DNA from: a virus
DNA: 45,551 nucleotides
Virus record (IMG/VR): IMGVR_UViG_3300028844_004824
Coordinates: 1-45,551 of that record
Direction: 5' to 3' (one strand)
Shown here: positions 16,612-24,095 of the stretch, one piece after another
Layout: each line of letters starts with the position of its first letter
Numbering within the stretch: position 1 is the stretch's first letter
Notes under the pieces: model-generated
Seen by the model: only the letters and a program-made list of their open reading frames with translations
What the model was told of the DNA's origin: nothing
Databases searched by the model: none
Translations under genes and position numbers: made by a program

Positions 16612-17311
16612 TATTTGACTCCTTATAGTCAGGTCTGTGATTAGCTCCTTGTGCAGCTTTTTCTTGATGATTTTTCATATCTTGATACTGTTCTTCAGTA
16701 AGCTTAGCTAAAATGGTTAATCCCATACACTCATTAGTATGATAGTATACCATCCATTCTTCATTTTCTTCTAAAAATTCATTGATAGCTGGAACAATTT
16801 CTTGACCACAACCCACTGTATCATGAAATACTAAATATTTTGATGCTTTATTACCATGCAGTTTAAGCTCTGCAGATAGTTGATCATATGTATGATCTGT
16901 ATCAAACATAATCATATGGGCTGATATAATCTCTATGTCAAGAGAACTAGCTTCCATAAAATTATGAATTACATTATTTTCTAATGCAATATCTTGAAAG
17001 TGTTTTAGTGTTCCAGCACCGCCAAATTTATCAGGATGTATATGATCAATTGAGTGAATAATAGCTCCTGGTGTTATTGTTAATTTTCTAGGACTAGCTT
17101 CTACAAAACAAGTATTTCTATCTGCCATACCTGTTAAAAATGCCCAACTAGCACCTAGCTCTCTAACACCTAACTCATAAATAATACTACAATCAGCAGC
17201 AAAATCTCTTAACACAGGAAAATGAAAAGCCATATCAGATAAGGCATTTCTACTATTGGGGGCAATTTCAGATTTTTCATTATAAATTTTAAGTAGTTCG
17301 TCTGTTATCAT
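16604..17311 (-). CDS. SAM-dependent methyltransferase, Methyltransf_24/CmcI-like
   Basis: 235 residues. SIIYELGVRELGAS (residues 42-55) is motif I. MIMFDTDHTYDQLSAELKLH with KYLVFHDT follows the typical D..H.Y......L...G....HD pattern of this group, where the acidic and His residues bind a divalent metal. These proteins methylate hydroxyl groups on sugars or aromatic compounds. It shares 4 bases with the WbqC-like gene. The substrate is inferred only from the glycan setting. Confidence 0.72.
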   Translation of the reverse strand: MITDELLKIYNEKSEIAPNSRNALSDMAFHFPVLRDFAADCSIIYELGVRELGASWAFLTGMADRNTCFVEASPRKLTITPGAIIHSIDHIHPDKFGGAGTLKHFQDIALENNVIHNFMEASSLDIEIISAHMIMFDTDHTYDQLSAELKLHGNKASKYLVFHDTVGCGQEIVPAINEFLEENEEWMVYYHTNECMGLTILAKLTEEQYQDMKNHQEKAAQGANHRPDYKESNND

Positions 17312-17982
17312 TTTTCTATTAACTCATATTTATTTAAATTATTTTTTATATTCTCAGTTTCAAATCTGAAAAGTAAATCTATAATTGATGTTGCAGGTAA
17401 TATGTCTTTTCTATTTATAAATCTCAAATGTATAGGATTAAATAGTTCTTGTGTATAGAAAGGTAAATTTAATCCTCCAATAGGATTAATATACATATTT
17501 GCACCTAACTCACTACATATAGTGATAATCTTTTGTTCTGCTTTTAAATGCTCTACGTCAAATGATGAAGATAAGTGCCATTTTGATGTTATATTAAGTA
17601 TATCTGCTATAGTTTCAAAAATTAAAACACAAGCGTCTGAAAAATTTTTATCTTCTAATTCTTTTATAAGTGAAAAAAGATGAATAGAGTATTCTTCAAA
17701 ATATGGACTCTTCTGATAGTTGTGTTGGATTGACCTAATTAATTTTGTAGACCAGCCTGACCCAACATAATGTTCGTTAATTTTTTTATTCTGAGAAATC
17801 TTACTAACTGGAATGGTAAAGATCTGCTCTTTACCATTAGTTGTAAGTTTGTTTCTATTCATCCAACCTTTTTTAATAAAAGTAACATCATCCATAAATA
17901 CAAAATGATCTACAGCATTCATAAGTTGTAAGTATCCTATATATGGAAACATATAGGGTTGCATTATAGCTACCTTAATCAC
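17308..17982 (-). CDS. WbqC-like family protein
   Basis: 224 residues. The N-terminus VAIMQPYMFPYIGYLQLM...VDHFVFMDDVTFIKKGWMNRNKL is the unmistakable WbqC family signature, followed by IPVSKISQNKKINE and LIRSIQHNYQKSPYF. The family occurs in O-antigen and amino-sugar clusters and is thought to act in sugar-amine modification, but its reaction is not well characterised. It overlaps the acyltransferase gene upstream by 8 bases. Confidence 0.93.
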   Translation of the reverse strand: MIKVAIMQPYMFPYIGYLQLMNAVDHFVFMDDVTFIKKGWMNRNKLTTNGKEQIFTIPVSKISQNKKINEHYVGSGWSTKLIRSIQHNYQKSPYFEEYSIHLFSLIKELEDKNFSDACVLIFETIADILNITSKWHLSSSFDVEHLKAEQKIITICSELGANMYINPIGGLNLPFYTQELFNPIHLRFINRKDILPATSIIDLLFRFETENIKNNLNKYELIEK

Positions 17983-18547
17983 TTACTACACCAGATGATA
18001 AAGTGCAACAATTTGTAATATTATCAAATAGTATTTCTCCAGAACATAGTAAGTTAGAGTCTCCAGTAGATACTCCTTTAGAAATTGACGCATAAGGATG
18101 AAGTACATTATGCTGTTCTATAGAACAATTTACACCAATAGAAGAATATGCACAGAATAAATTAAAGCTACCTATATCAGTATTTGCATTTACCAATGAA
18201 TACATTAAAAATAAATTACCAATACCCATTGTAGCGCTAATTGATTGATATGCATTAGGTGCTGATACATTAGGCCAATGATTTATTGTATGTTCGTAGT
18301 GTTCAGAGAAATGAAGATAAAATTCTTCTCTCCAATCTAAATTATCTGTTCCTATGATAAATTGAGCATTGTTAGGATATTTAAAAGTATCTACACCTTC
18401 TTCCCCAATGCAAAAAGCTTTATCATCTTTTAGGACGATAAAGCCTCCAAAATTATTTATAGAATTAGCTACCACTATTTGCTCAAACACTTCTTGAGAA
18501 AAGCTACCATTTCCAAGAATATATATTTTATTATCTATTTTATCCAT
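17975..18547 (-). CDS. NeuD-like hexapeptide acyltransferase
   Basis: 190 residues. IYILGNGSFSQEVFEQI is the N-terminal nucleotide-sugar-like Rossmann element. From about residue 105 the protein has degenerate hexapeptides (MGIGNLFLMYSLV, IGSFNLFCAYSSIGVNCSIEQHNVLHPYASIS). The usual HD or HH catalytic pair is not clear, since EQHNVLHPY holds the nearest histidines, so activity is less certain than for the protein at 15988. No good ribosome-binding site precedes the ATG at 18547, about 30 bases after the tmRNA coding piece on the same strand. Confidence 0.7.
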   Translation of the reverse strand: MDKIDNKIYILGNGSFSQEVFEQIVVANSINNFGGFIVLKDDKAFCIGEEGVDTFKYPNNAQFIIGTDNLDWREEFYLHFSEHYEHTINHWPNVSAPNAYQSISATMGIGNLFLMYSLVNANTDIGSFNLFCAYSSIGVNCSIEQHNVLHPYASISKGVSTGDSNLLCSGEILFDNITNCCTLSSGVVSD

Positions 18548-18574
18548 TTATATTTTTTATAAATAAAACCTCTG

Positions 18575-18825
18575 TTAGTAGGCCCGTTCTGTTTCTAGGT
18601 GGAACCCATACCCACCAGCATCATGCGGCTAACGCATAACCTGTAGGAGCAAAATTATCATTTGCATTTGTAGTTGTCTTACGATTAAGGTTGTTTGCAC
18701 ACCTGCTTCTCCACTTAACTATACACTACCTGTCGATCCTATTTCAGCCCCATCAAAAATACACATTATGTACTTATGGTGGAGCTGTCGGGTACTGCCC
18801 CCGAGTCCAGTTCAGCTTTCATCTT
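18575..18825 (-). ncRNA. ssrA: Circularly permuted two-piece tmRNA (alphaproteobacterial type)
   Basis: Read on the minus strand. An acceptor piece ends in CAGCTCCACCA (CCA end at 18777). A loop of about 25 bases follows and is removed on processing. The coding piece starts with GGGGCTGAAATAGGATCGACAGG at 18751. GGGGCTG pairs with CAGCTCC over 7 bp, and the third pair is G-U, the alanyl-tRNA synthetase identity pair. A T-arm stem TCGGG/CCCGA with a 7-base loop GGCAGTA is present, the loop differing from canonical TTCRAAT. A PK1-like AGGT...ACCT pairing precedes the tag frame at 18621-18665, and GGTGG...CCACC forms a hairpin after it. Outer ends are approximate; the coding piece probably ends near GAACGGGCC at about 18581. 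The 5' side touches the stop of the 61-codon gene. tmRNA rescues stalled ribosomes and tags nascent chains. Confidence 0.93.
18621..18665 (-). other. tmRNA proteolysis tag reading frame
   Basis: GCA...GCC GCA TGA encodes ANDNFAPTGYALAA and stop. The ANDNFA opening is characteristic of alphaproteobacterial tags. The terminal ALAA is the ClpXP-type degron. The GCA resume codon is assigned by analogy with other tmRNAs. Confidence 0.9.
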
Positions 18826-19004
18826 GCTTCATTGAAGCGCTTAAATTCTTTTTCAAAGCCTTCTTGAGATATATAGGCTTCTTCATTGTACCATAGTCTT
18901 TTAAAGTATGAATCATAGCTTTGTTCTATAGTCTCTTTATCCACTCCGGTTAAGTGGCCTTTTACTATATAGAAAACTCTGCATTTTTCTTTAAAAGTTA
19001 TCAT
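18819..19004 (-). CDS. Small hypothetical protein upstream of tmRNA
   Basis: 61 residues, charged and aromatic (CRVFYIVKGHLTG..., YISQEGFEKEFKRF), with no recognised family. No clear ribosome-binding site precedes the ATG at 19004. Its stop lies at the 5' edge of the tmRNA acceptor piece, so one transcript may carry both, with tmRNA released by processing. Reality of the gene is probable but not certain. Confidence 0.5.
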   Translation of the reverse strand: MITFKEKCRVFYIVKGHLTGVDKETIEQSYDSYFKRLWYNEEAYISQEGFEKEFKRFNEAR

Positions 19005-19018
19005 AGTATTATCACATA

Positions 19019-19702
19019 TTATTTACTGATATGCATAGGTAGTGATATTTCACTATTTGGACGGGTCGCAAAGTAATCAATAGTAATTCTGTTACTAGCA
19101 TTACCTACTACGCTTTCAGTAGGACTAGGTGATGATTTGCTTGATATACAATTATGCCAGGTTACGCCATCAATACCACACATAACAAATGCCCTATTTT
19201 GTTTCCAAGGGGTAGTATGTTTTAAATTTTTATTTTTATCATAGACCATAGTACCTATATTATGTTGAGGAGATAAATAAGTTATAACACTTAAAACTTT
19301 ATCAGAAGTTTCATCGTGAATACCTAATATCTGCCCTTGTTCCCAAGCATATTTAACAGAGATGTATGGTTTAAGTTGGGTATAACTTCTATAAGTTTTA
19401 AAATATTTTTTAATAAAGTCTTCGCCAGTATGCTTTAAAAAATAATTTGTAATTATAGAATCTTCATGAGGTTCATATGATAGTCTATTTGGTCTAACTA
19501 TTACACGATCTAAAGGGCCATATGTTAGTTGTTTTTGTACTTTACATTTACCCCAACGCTCAGGCCATTGTGTAAAATATTTTTTACAATTATGCACTAT
19601 ATTATGTTGTATATAGTTCCAAGTTTCTTCGTCGTAGAAGTTATCAATAACCATATAAGGCCAAGGTTCTTCATGCTTTTCTATAACCCACTGATCAAGC
19701 AT
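19019..19702 (-). CDS. 2-oxoglutarate/Fe(II)-dependent oxygenase-like protein
   Basis: 227 residues. The N-terminus HEEPWPYMVIDNFYDEETWNYI is typical of phage and marine bacterial 2OG oxygenases (P.p...idnfl). H129 with E131 (GIHDETS, an HxE variant of HxD), distal H183 (VTWHNC) and R205 form the candidate iron/co-substrate site. VITYLSPQHNIGTMVY is the strand between. The substrate is unknown. AAGG nine bases upstream supports the ATG at 19702. It lies in a small module with tmRNA and bS21. Confidence 0.78.
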   Translation of the reverse strand: MLDQWVIEKHEEPWPYMVIDNFYDEETWNYIQHNIVHNCKKYFTQWPERWGKCKVQKQLTYGPLDRVIVRPNRLSYEPHEDSIITNYFLKHTGEDFIKKYFKTYRSYTQLKPYISVKYAWEQGQILGIHDETSDKVLSVITYLSPQHNIGTMVYDKNKNLKHTTPWKQNRAFVMCGIDGVTWHNCISSKSSPSPTESVVGNASNRITIDYFATRPNSEISLPMHISK

Positions 19703-19718
19703 AGTCTGCTACCTTTCT

Positions 19719-19970
19719 TTATTGCATAAAATAACTGTCATCAATCAAAAATTCTTGAGGAGCAGATTCAGCAGACTGCCAATTAAATACTCTATAGTTA
19801 TCTGCTTCTAAATCCCATACCAGTTCCATACCTTTTGGATACTGTTGTTCTGATCCTGTTCCTAGTACCATAGTACTAAGAAATTCTTGTGGTAAGTCAT
19901 TTAGCTTAGCAAACACCATATCTCTTGACTCACCATTTTTCTTCTTAAATGTTCCTTTATACGCTCTCAT
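19719..19970 (-). CDS. Small SH3/WYL_2-like beta-barrel protein
   Basis: 83 residues from the ATG at 19970, chosen because GGAG sits 7 bases upstream; an in-frame ATG at 19982 has no such site. YKGTFKKKNGESRDMVFAKLNDLP followed by GMELVWDLEADNYRVFNW matches small phage proteins of the WYL_2 / Sm-like SH3 barrel type, where a K.dG..R.M.ft.... is followed by ..v.d.....R.fn. Function unknown, with possible nucleic-acid or regulatory binding. Confidence 0.6.
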   Translation of the reverse strand: MRAYKGTFKKKNGESRDMVFAKLNDLPQEFLSTMVLGTGSEQQYPKGMELVWDLEADNYRVFNWQSAESAPQEFLIDDSYFMQ

Positions 19971-20033
19971 TATTAACTCCATGATTTATATAAAACTATC
20001 ATAGACAATTAATAACCGGTTAGCAAGCTTACA

Positions 20034-20339
20034 TTAACTGTTTTTTAGTAGACTAACTAACTTTTTTGCAGCTATATCCCATTCTTTGTATGTAAATCTA
20101 AAATGATAATCAACACTGTTTGCTTTATAAAATAGTTTAATATATTTACTTTTTTTATAGTATTGACAATAAGTACTACGCATATCCCACTCATGTCTTA
20201 TAGTGGCAGGACTAAATATTTTAATAGCATCTAGTTTATTCATAACTAGATTATGAACTAGATTATCACTTACTTTTAAACCTAGGTGTATTGTTTGAGT
20301 GTTGTGGTCTACCTGAATTTTTATCTTGTCTGGGAACAT
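20034..20339 (-). CDS. Hypothetical protein overlapping the bS21 gene end
   Basis: 101 residues if started at 20339, with 74 bases overlapping the bS21 reading frame. A shorter start at 20243 (69 residues) avoids the overlap. Neither start has a good ribosome-binding site. Segments such as IQVDHNTQTIHLGL and TIRHEWDMRSTYCQYY look like real beta and helical protein, which favours the longer form. No family is recognised. Two direct copies of ATAATCTAGTT lie just before the shorter start. Confidence 0.5.
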   Translation of the reverse strand: MFPDKIKIQVDHNTQTIHLGLKVSDNLVHNLVMNKLDAIKIFSPATIRHEWDMRSTYCQYYKKSKYIKLFYKANSVDYHFRFTYKEWDIAAKKLVSLLKNS

Positions 20340-20619
20340 GCTTTTTATTCTTATTTCTATGTTTTTTCATAGCATTTTGTTCAGCACGAACCATACGTTG
20401 TTCTATTTGTTCGCGTTTTTTAAGCCAGCGTTTTCTACCAGCTTTTGCTTCAAGTCTGCGTTTTTCTCCTGGAGGAGTAAAATGTCGTTTTTCACGCACC
20501 TCTTTAACAACCCCCTCAAGAAGGAGCTTCTTTTTTAATATTCTTAATGCTTTGTCTACATCATTATTTCTTACAAAAATTTTGGAAGTCCTTGTTATAT
20601 TTTTCAATTGTTGACTCAT
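20266..20619 (-). CDS. rpsU: Ribosomal protein bS21 homologue with C-terminal extension
   Basis: 117 residues, against about 70 in bacteria. FVRNNDVDKALRILKKK, GVVKEVREKRHFTPPGEKRR and AGRKRW follow bS21 residue by residue. The extra C-terminal 40 residues are very basic and polar and overlap the next gene. The ATG at 20619 lies 56 bases inside the epimerase gene without a Shine-Dalgarno sequence. An ATT at 20580 has AAGGA eight bases upstream and would give the canonical bS21 N-terminus. bS21 sits near the anti-Shine-Dalgarno region of 16S rRNA, so a phage copy could bias initiation. bS21 genes are known in marine phages. Confidence 0.92.
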   Translation of the reverse strand: MSQQLKNITRTSKIFVRNNDVDKALRILKKKLLLEGVVKEVREKRHFTPPGEKRRLEAKAGRKRWLKKREQIEQRMVRAEQNAMKKHRNKNKKHVPRQDKNSGRPQHSNNTPRFKSK

Positions 20620-21505
20620 AATCTAAATATTTAAACTGTATATCAAATGTTGATTTTAATTTACTACAGTCTAATATTCCTCTAGTTTTTCCTGTGGGGC
20701 CTAATTTAACTTTAGTTTCAAACTGTTTATCACTAACTGTGTGAAGTGCTTTTCTAGTTCTACTGAAGTCATAACAGATATTATACGAACCCGGAATCCA
20801 TTTGTCTACAATATTTTTGATTGCTAAAATAAAGTCCTCTATGAAAATACACCCCGCTTCTTCTACTAAAACAGGTTTATTTACTGAGACCTGTCTGTCA
20901 ATATTCATCCATACAGAAAATTTACCATCTCCCATTCCATACACATGTATAGGTCTTAGTATCACATCATTGTTATTTAAAGTCTTTTCTGCTAGTATTT
21001 TACTGAGTCCATAAGGGTTCTCAGATGCTAAAGAGTATTGCTCGTCAATTACTTCTTCCCAAGTGCCATAAACCATGCTACTACTTATGTGTAAACACGG
21101 TGTATCAGAAAAAAAGGTTTTTATATTTTTAAGTCCTGAAACTATACTTCTATAAGTAAAGCCTTTAAAATATTGACTTAATATAGCTTCACACAAAGCA
21201 CCACAGTTGATAATAAGATCATATTTATTATTTTTTATTTCATTGGTTAGTTCAAAAGTCCATTGTCTATATAATTTTCTAAACTTTAAATTAATTAAAT
21301 CTAGTCTGTACCTTAAATTTATATTTCTATGATATGATTCGATACTATTAGTTTGTTGTAAACCTTTATTACCTCTATGAATATATTTATGTCCAGGATA
21401 TGATTCTGTAAAATTATCTATAATGTCTATGGTATGCTGTTTTGAAAGTTCAGCTACTAAATGTGAACCAATAAAACCAAGTCCACCTGTAATTAAAATA
21501 TTCAT
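20564..21505 (-). CDS. NAD-dependent nucleotide-sugar epimerase/dehydratase (SDR)
   Basis: 313 residues. ILITGGLGFIGSHLVAEL is the NAD-binding loop. LHISSSMVYGTWEE holds the Ser region and SENPYGLSKILAEK the YxxxK pair. LRPIHVYGMGDGKFSVW matches extended SDR substrate loops. It is a distinct gene from the epimerase at 10673. Its start overlaps the radical SAM stop by 4 bases. The product sugar cannot be predicted. Confidence 0.88.
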   Translation of the reverse strand: MNILITGGLGFIGSHLVAELSKQHTIDIIDNFTESYPGHKYIHRGNKGLQQTNSIESYHRNINLRYRLDLINLKFRKLYRQWTFELTNEIKNNKYDLIINCGALCEAILSQYFKGFTYRSIVSGLKNIKTFFSDTPCLHISSSMVYGTWEEVIDEQYSLASENPYGLSKILAEKTLNNNDVILRPIHVYGMGDGKFSVWMNIDRQVSVNKPVLVEEAGCIFIEDFILAIKNIVDKWIPGSYNICYDFSRTRKALHTVSDKQFETKVKLGPTGKTRGILDCSKLKSTFDIQFKYLDYESTIEKYNKDFQNFCKK

Positions 21506-22581
21506 ATAGAATTAAACCACTCTTTTAGTTCAGGTACAAAATCAGGAAAATTTGTTTTAGAATTTGCATTGTTAATTAAAGTTTTTTTCTTAAATTTATC
21601 AATGTTCTTAACATCTGACTTAATCATTAAACTTTTAAATAGATTGTTTTCAAACTTTGATAATATTGTAGGATGATCAGCAAATCTTTTGCTTATATTT
21701 TTAATAAACTTTGTTTTGATATTATCAGGAAGTATACTAGGATGCAAGTAACTTTGTTGACTTATAAGATATATTCCTACTTCTATATTGTTATTTATAC
21801 CCCACTCAAATAAATCGCCTAAAGAAAATAAAGTGTATATAGTTGGAGTGGCATGAATTTCACTTATATGTTTTTTAATTTGTAACATGTTTGCAGAGAC
21901 AGTATTCCAATCACTACCCTGTCTCTGATAATCATTAGACTCTCCAAAACCATCTATAGATGGTGATACTGATACATTAGCATATCTATCAAAAAAATTA
22001 GGTATATATTGTTTTTTAAAATATAAATTAGTACAATTAGAATTGTAAAATATACTCAGTTTTGGGTTTATACGATATGCTACATTTAAAAACTCATAAT
22101 GATCTGCACATTGAAAAGGCTCTCCTCCACTTATACATATTAATTTAAGATTTGGAACTATATGTTTATAAAAATAACGTTTATCAGCTTTATTATTAAA
22201 AGTATTCCATACTAGTATTTTATATTTTTTTCCTACCAGTTTACGTTCTTGTAATCCTAAACTAGTACTAAAAGCAGGACTACACATATGGCATTTTAAA
22301 TTACAAGTATTTGAGAATCCCATGTGTACAGATATGATGTTATTTTTTATTTCTTCTTCTAATCTGTTAGACCATATATGGTTATCTTCATTTTGCCAGC
22401 ATACATTACAAATAGGATTTTGTATGCCTTGTTGTAAATCATTTTTTAGATCTGACAGATGATCACTTGCCAAATATTGTTCAACATTTTTAAATTTAAC
22501 AGGTTTAGCTACACAGCAAGGAGCATAGCCGTCTTTTTCAAAGGACACCTCATTCCAAGGTCGAGAGCAAAATGTATTAAT
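21502..22581 (-). CDS. Radical SAM protein, apparent ATT start
   Basis: 359 residues from ATT at 22579-22581. The first standard start in frame is GTG at 22548, but it would cut off INTFCSRPWNE, a segment repeated in the second radical SAM protein at the right end of the window. GAGGAG lies six bases before the ATT, and a TAG closes the frame just upstream. The CX3CX2C cluster motif (CNLKCHMC; C82, C86, C89 counted from GTG) binds the 4Fe-4S that cleaves SAM. CISGGEP is the GGE motif. Additional CC and CxxC pairs near the N-terminus suggest an auxiliary cluster or twitch-like domain. The substrate is unknown; a sugar or peptide is plausible. Confidence 0.85.
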   Translation of the reverse strand: MNTFCSRPWNEVSFEKDGYAPCCVAKPVKFKNVEQYLASDHLSDLKNDLQQGIQNPICNVCWQNEDNHIWSNRLEEEIKNNIISVHMGFSNTCNLKCHMCSPAFSTSLGLQERKLVGKKYKILVWNTFNNKADKRYFYKHIVPNLKLICISGGEPFQCADHYEFLNVAYRINPKLSIFYNSNCTNLYFKKQYIPNFFDRYANVSVSPSIDGFGESNDYQRQGSDWNTVSANMLQIKKHISEIHATPTIYTLFSLGDLFEWGINNNIEVGIYLISQQSYLHPSILPDNIKTKFIKNISKRFADHPTILSKFENNLFKSLMIKSDVKNIDKFKKKTLINNANSKTNFPDFVPELKEWFNSI

Positions 22582-22591
22582 TAATCTCTCC

Positions 22592-23644
22592 TCAAACTAT
22601 TTTTGAAACTCTGGAATGTAAATCATTTATATCAATAAACTGATGACAGGGAAGCTCAATTGCTTGTTCATAGAACTGATTTGCTGTGTCACAAGTATTT
22701 GTATTAGGTTTAAATACAGATTTAGCTAGTATTTTTTGTGACTTAAATTTGTTAATTACTGCTTGTTTTTCATTTTTATCTGTTAGAATTATAAAACGAT
22801 GAAATATATAATTTTCTCCGCTTAGAAATTTATAGGGAAGATTATTTATATAGTAAGTAGCAACTGCGACTCTATGCTGTCTATACTTGTTTTGCTCAAT
22901 AAGTTTTATGTCTTTATTTAGTACAGCTGCATTAATTGTATCTAAATAAGACTTTGTACCAATTTTTTCACCATTATCAGTGTGGGAACAAATGGTTTTA
23001 ATTTTATTGTATACTTGCACATCATTAGTAGCTATAGCCCCTCCAGCTCCTAAACAGCCAGGACTCTTAGTAAAGTCAAAAGAAAAACATACTATATCAG
23101 AAAGAGACCCAAGTTTATAAGCATAAGACTCGTTCATTACAAACGAAGGTGCAGCATCTTCTATTATTTTAACATTGTATGTAGCACAAAGCACGCTAAT
23201 TTTTTGTATATCAACTATTGTACCAAAATTATGTACTATTAATACTGCTGTGGGTACATGCAATTGAATTAAAGACTGAAGCTCTATTAAATCTATATTG
23301 CCTGTATCATCAATGTCACAATATATTACATTAAGCCCCATAAACCGTGGAGCATTGTGTATGGCTCTCCAGCCATACGCTGGGATGATAACTGTATCTC
23401 CTTGATTACACAGTGTATGAAATGCTATTTGTAATGAATCTGTGCAACAGTCTGTAAACTGCCAATGAGTTATAGGATTATACAATTTACAAGTAGCTTC
23501 TAACTGCTGATGTATAAGAGAAGCTTCCCTTCCATCTTCAGATTGAAAAGGATGATACATACCATCAGCTACTGCCCTTAGATAATCGTTACGATGAGCA
23601 TCCATTCTCTGATCATGCGGCGTGCATACAATAGCCTTTGGCAC
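22592..23644 (-). CDS. DegT/DnrJ/EryC1 family aminotransferase (second copy)
   Basis: 350 residues. DCCTDSLQIAFHTL is the phosphate cradle, and IIEDAAPSF the D..A...  region with the usual Asp. CFSFDFTKSPGCLGAGGAI carries the PLP lysine. Start is GTG at 23644, directly after the upstream TAA. Unlike the copy at 12648 it keeps EDAAP. It may install an amino group on a sugar supplied by the neighbouring epimerase. Confidence 0.87.
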   Translation of the reverse strand: MPKAIVCTPHDQRMDAHRNDYLRAVADGMYHPFQSEDGREASLIHQQLEATCKLYNPITHWQFTDCCTDSLQIAFHTLCNQGDTVIIPAYGWRAIHNAPRFMGLNVIYCDIDDTGNIDLIELQSLIQLHVPTAVLIVHNFGTIVDIQKISVLCATYNVKIIEDAAPSFVMNESYAYKLGSLSDIVCFSFDFTKSPGCLGAGGAIATNDVQVYNKIKTICSHTDNGEKIGTKSYLDTINAAVLNKDIKLIEQNKYRQHRVAVATYYINNLPYKFLSGENYIFHRFIILTDKNEKQAVINKFKSQKILAKSVFKPNTNTCDTANQFYEQAIELPCHQFIDINDLHSRVSKIV

Positions 23645-23917
23645 TTATCCAATAGCTCCTATAGACCATTGCAAAGCATATTCATCAGTCATTTTTGAAT
23701 TAATATGATTTTTATAGACACCGTCTTTGAACAGCATTAAGCAGGGAAATCTATCAGGAGTTCGAGAATGACGTTTATGTCTTGCATCATTTTCATCAGC
23801 TAACTCAGTTTCTAGATTTAATATATTATTTGCCAACATGCTCAATTGTGAGGTAAGATAGCTTTGTAATTCAGTTTTATCTGAGGGAACAAAAGCTACA
23901 ATTTTATGTGTCATCAA
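23645..23917 (-). CDS. Small hypothetical protein, faintly thioredoxin-like
   Basis: 90 residues. DRFPCLMLFKDGVYKNH resembles the cis-Pro strand of thioredoxins (FPtl.lfk.G), but no CxxC active site is present and only one Cys exists. The preceding region is helical. It overlaps the coiled-coil gene by 14 bases. Function unknown. Confidence 0.5.
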   Translation of the reverse strand: MMTHKIVAFVPSDKTELQSYLTSQLSMLANNILNLETELADENDARHKRHSRTPDRFPCLMLFKDGVYKNHINSKMTDEYALQWSIGAIG

Positions 23918-24089
23918 TAGATCCTTTTATCATTTCAATTTGTTCACTAAGAGTGTTAACAGTTTGTTGCAACTCTTGTACCATATGATGAAGATATTGA
24001 ATATCTCCACCTTGATCATTAGCTACTTGCTTAATAGTAGCATTAACTTCTCTAATTTCTAATTTTAAATCTTGTGCAGTTATATACAT
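23904..24089 (-). CDS. Small coiled-coil protein, possibly leaderless mRNA
   Basis: 61 residues, nearly all helical with heptads (LHHMVQELQQTVNTLSEQIEMI), suggesting an oligomerising coiled coil. The predicted -10 element ends six bases before the ATG at 24089, so the transcript would start at or next to the start codon. No function is recognised. Confidence 0.55.
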   Translation of the reverse strand: MYITAQDLKLEIREVNATIKQVANDQGGDIQYLHHMVQELQQTVNTLSEQIEMIKGSIDDT

Positions 24090-24095
24090 TATTAA

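Noticed and set aside
18558-18565. TATAAATA on the plus strand by the tmRNA 3' end
   Set aside because: It would read antisense to the tmRNA and the minus-strand genes, with no rightward gene within reach. AT-rich chance is likely.
20291-20614. Open frames on the plus strand opposite bS21
   Set aside because: Antisense shadow of a basic, Lys/Arg-rich gene; Phe/Leu/Ser/Cys-rich translation with no support.
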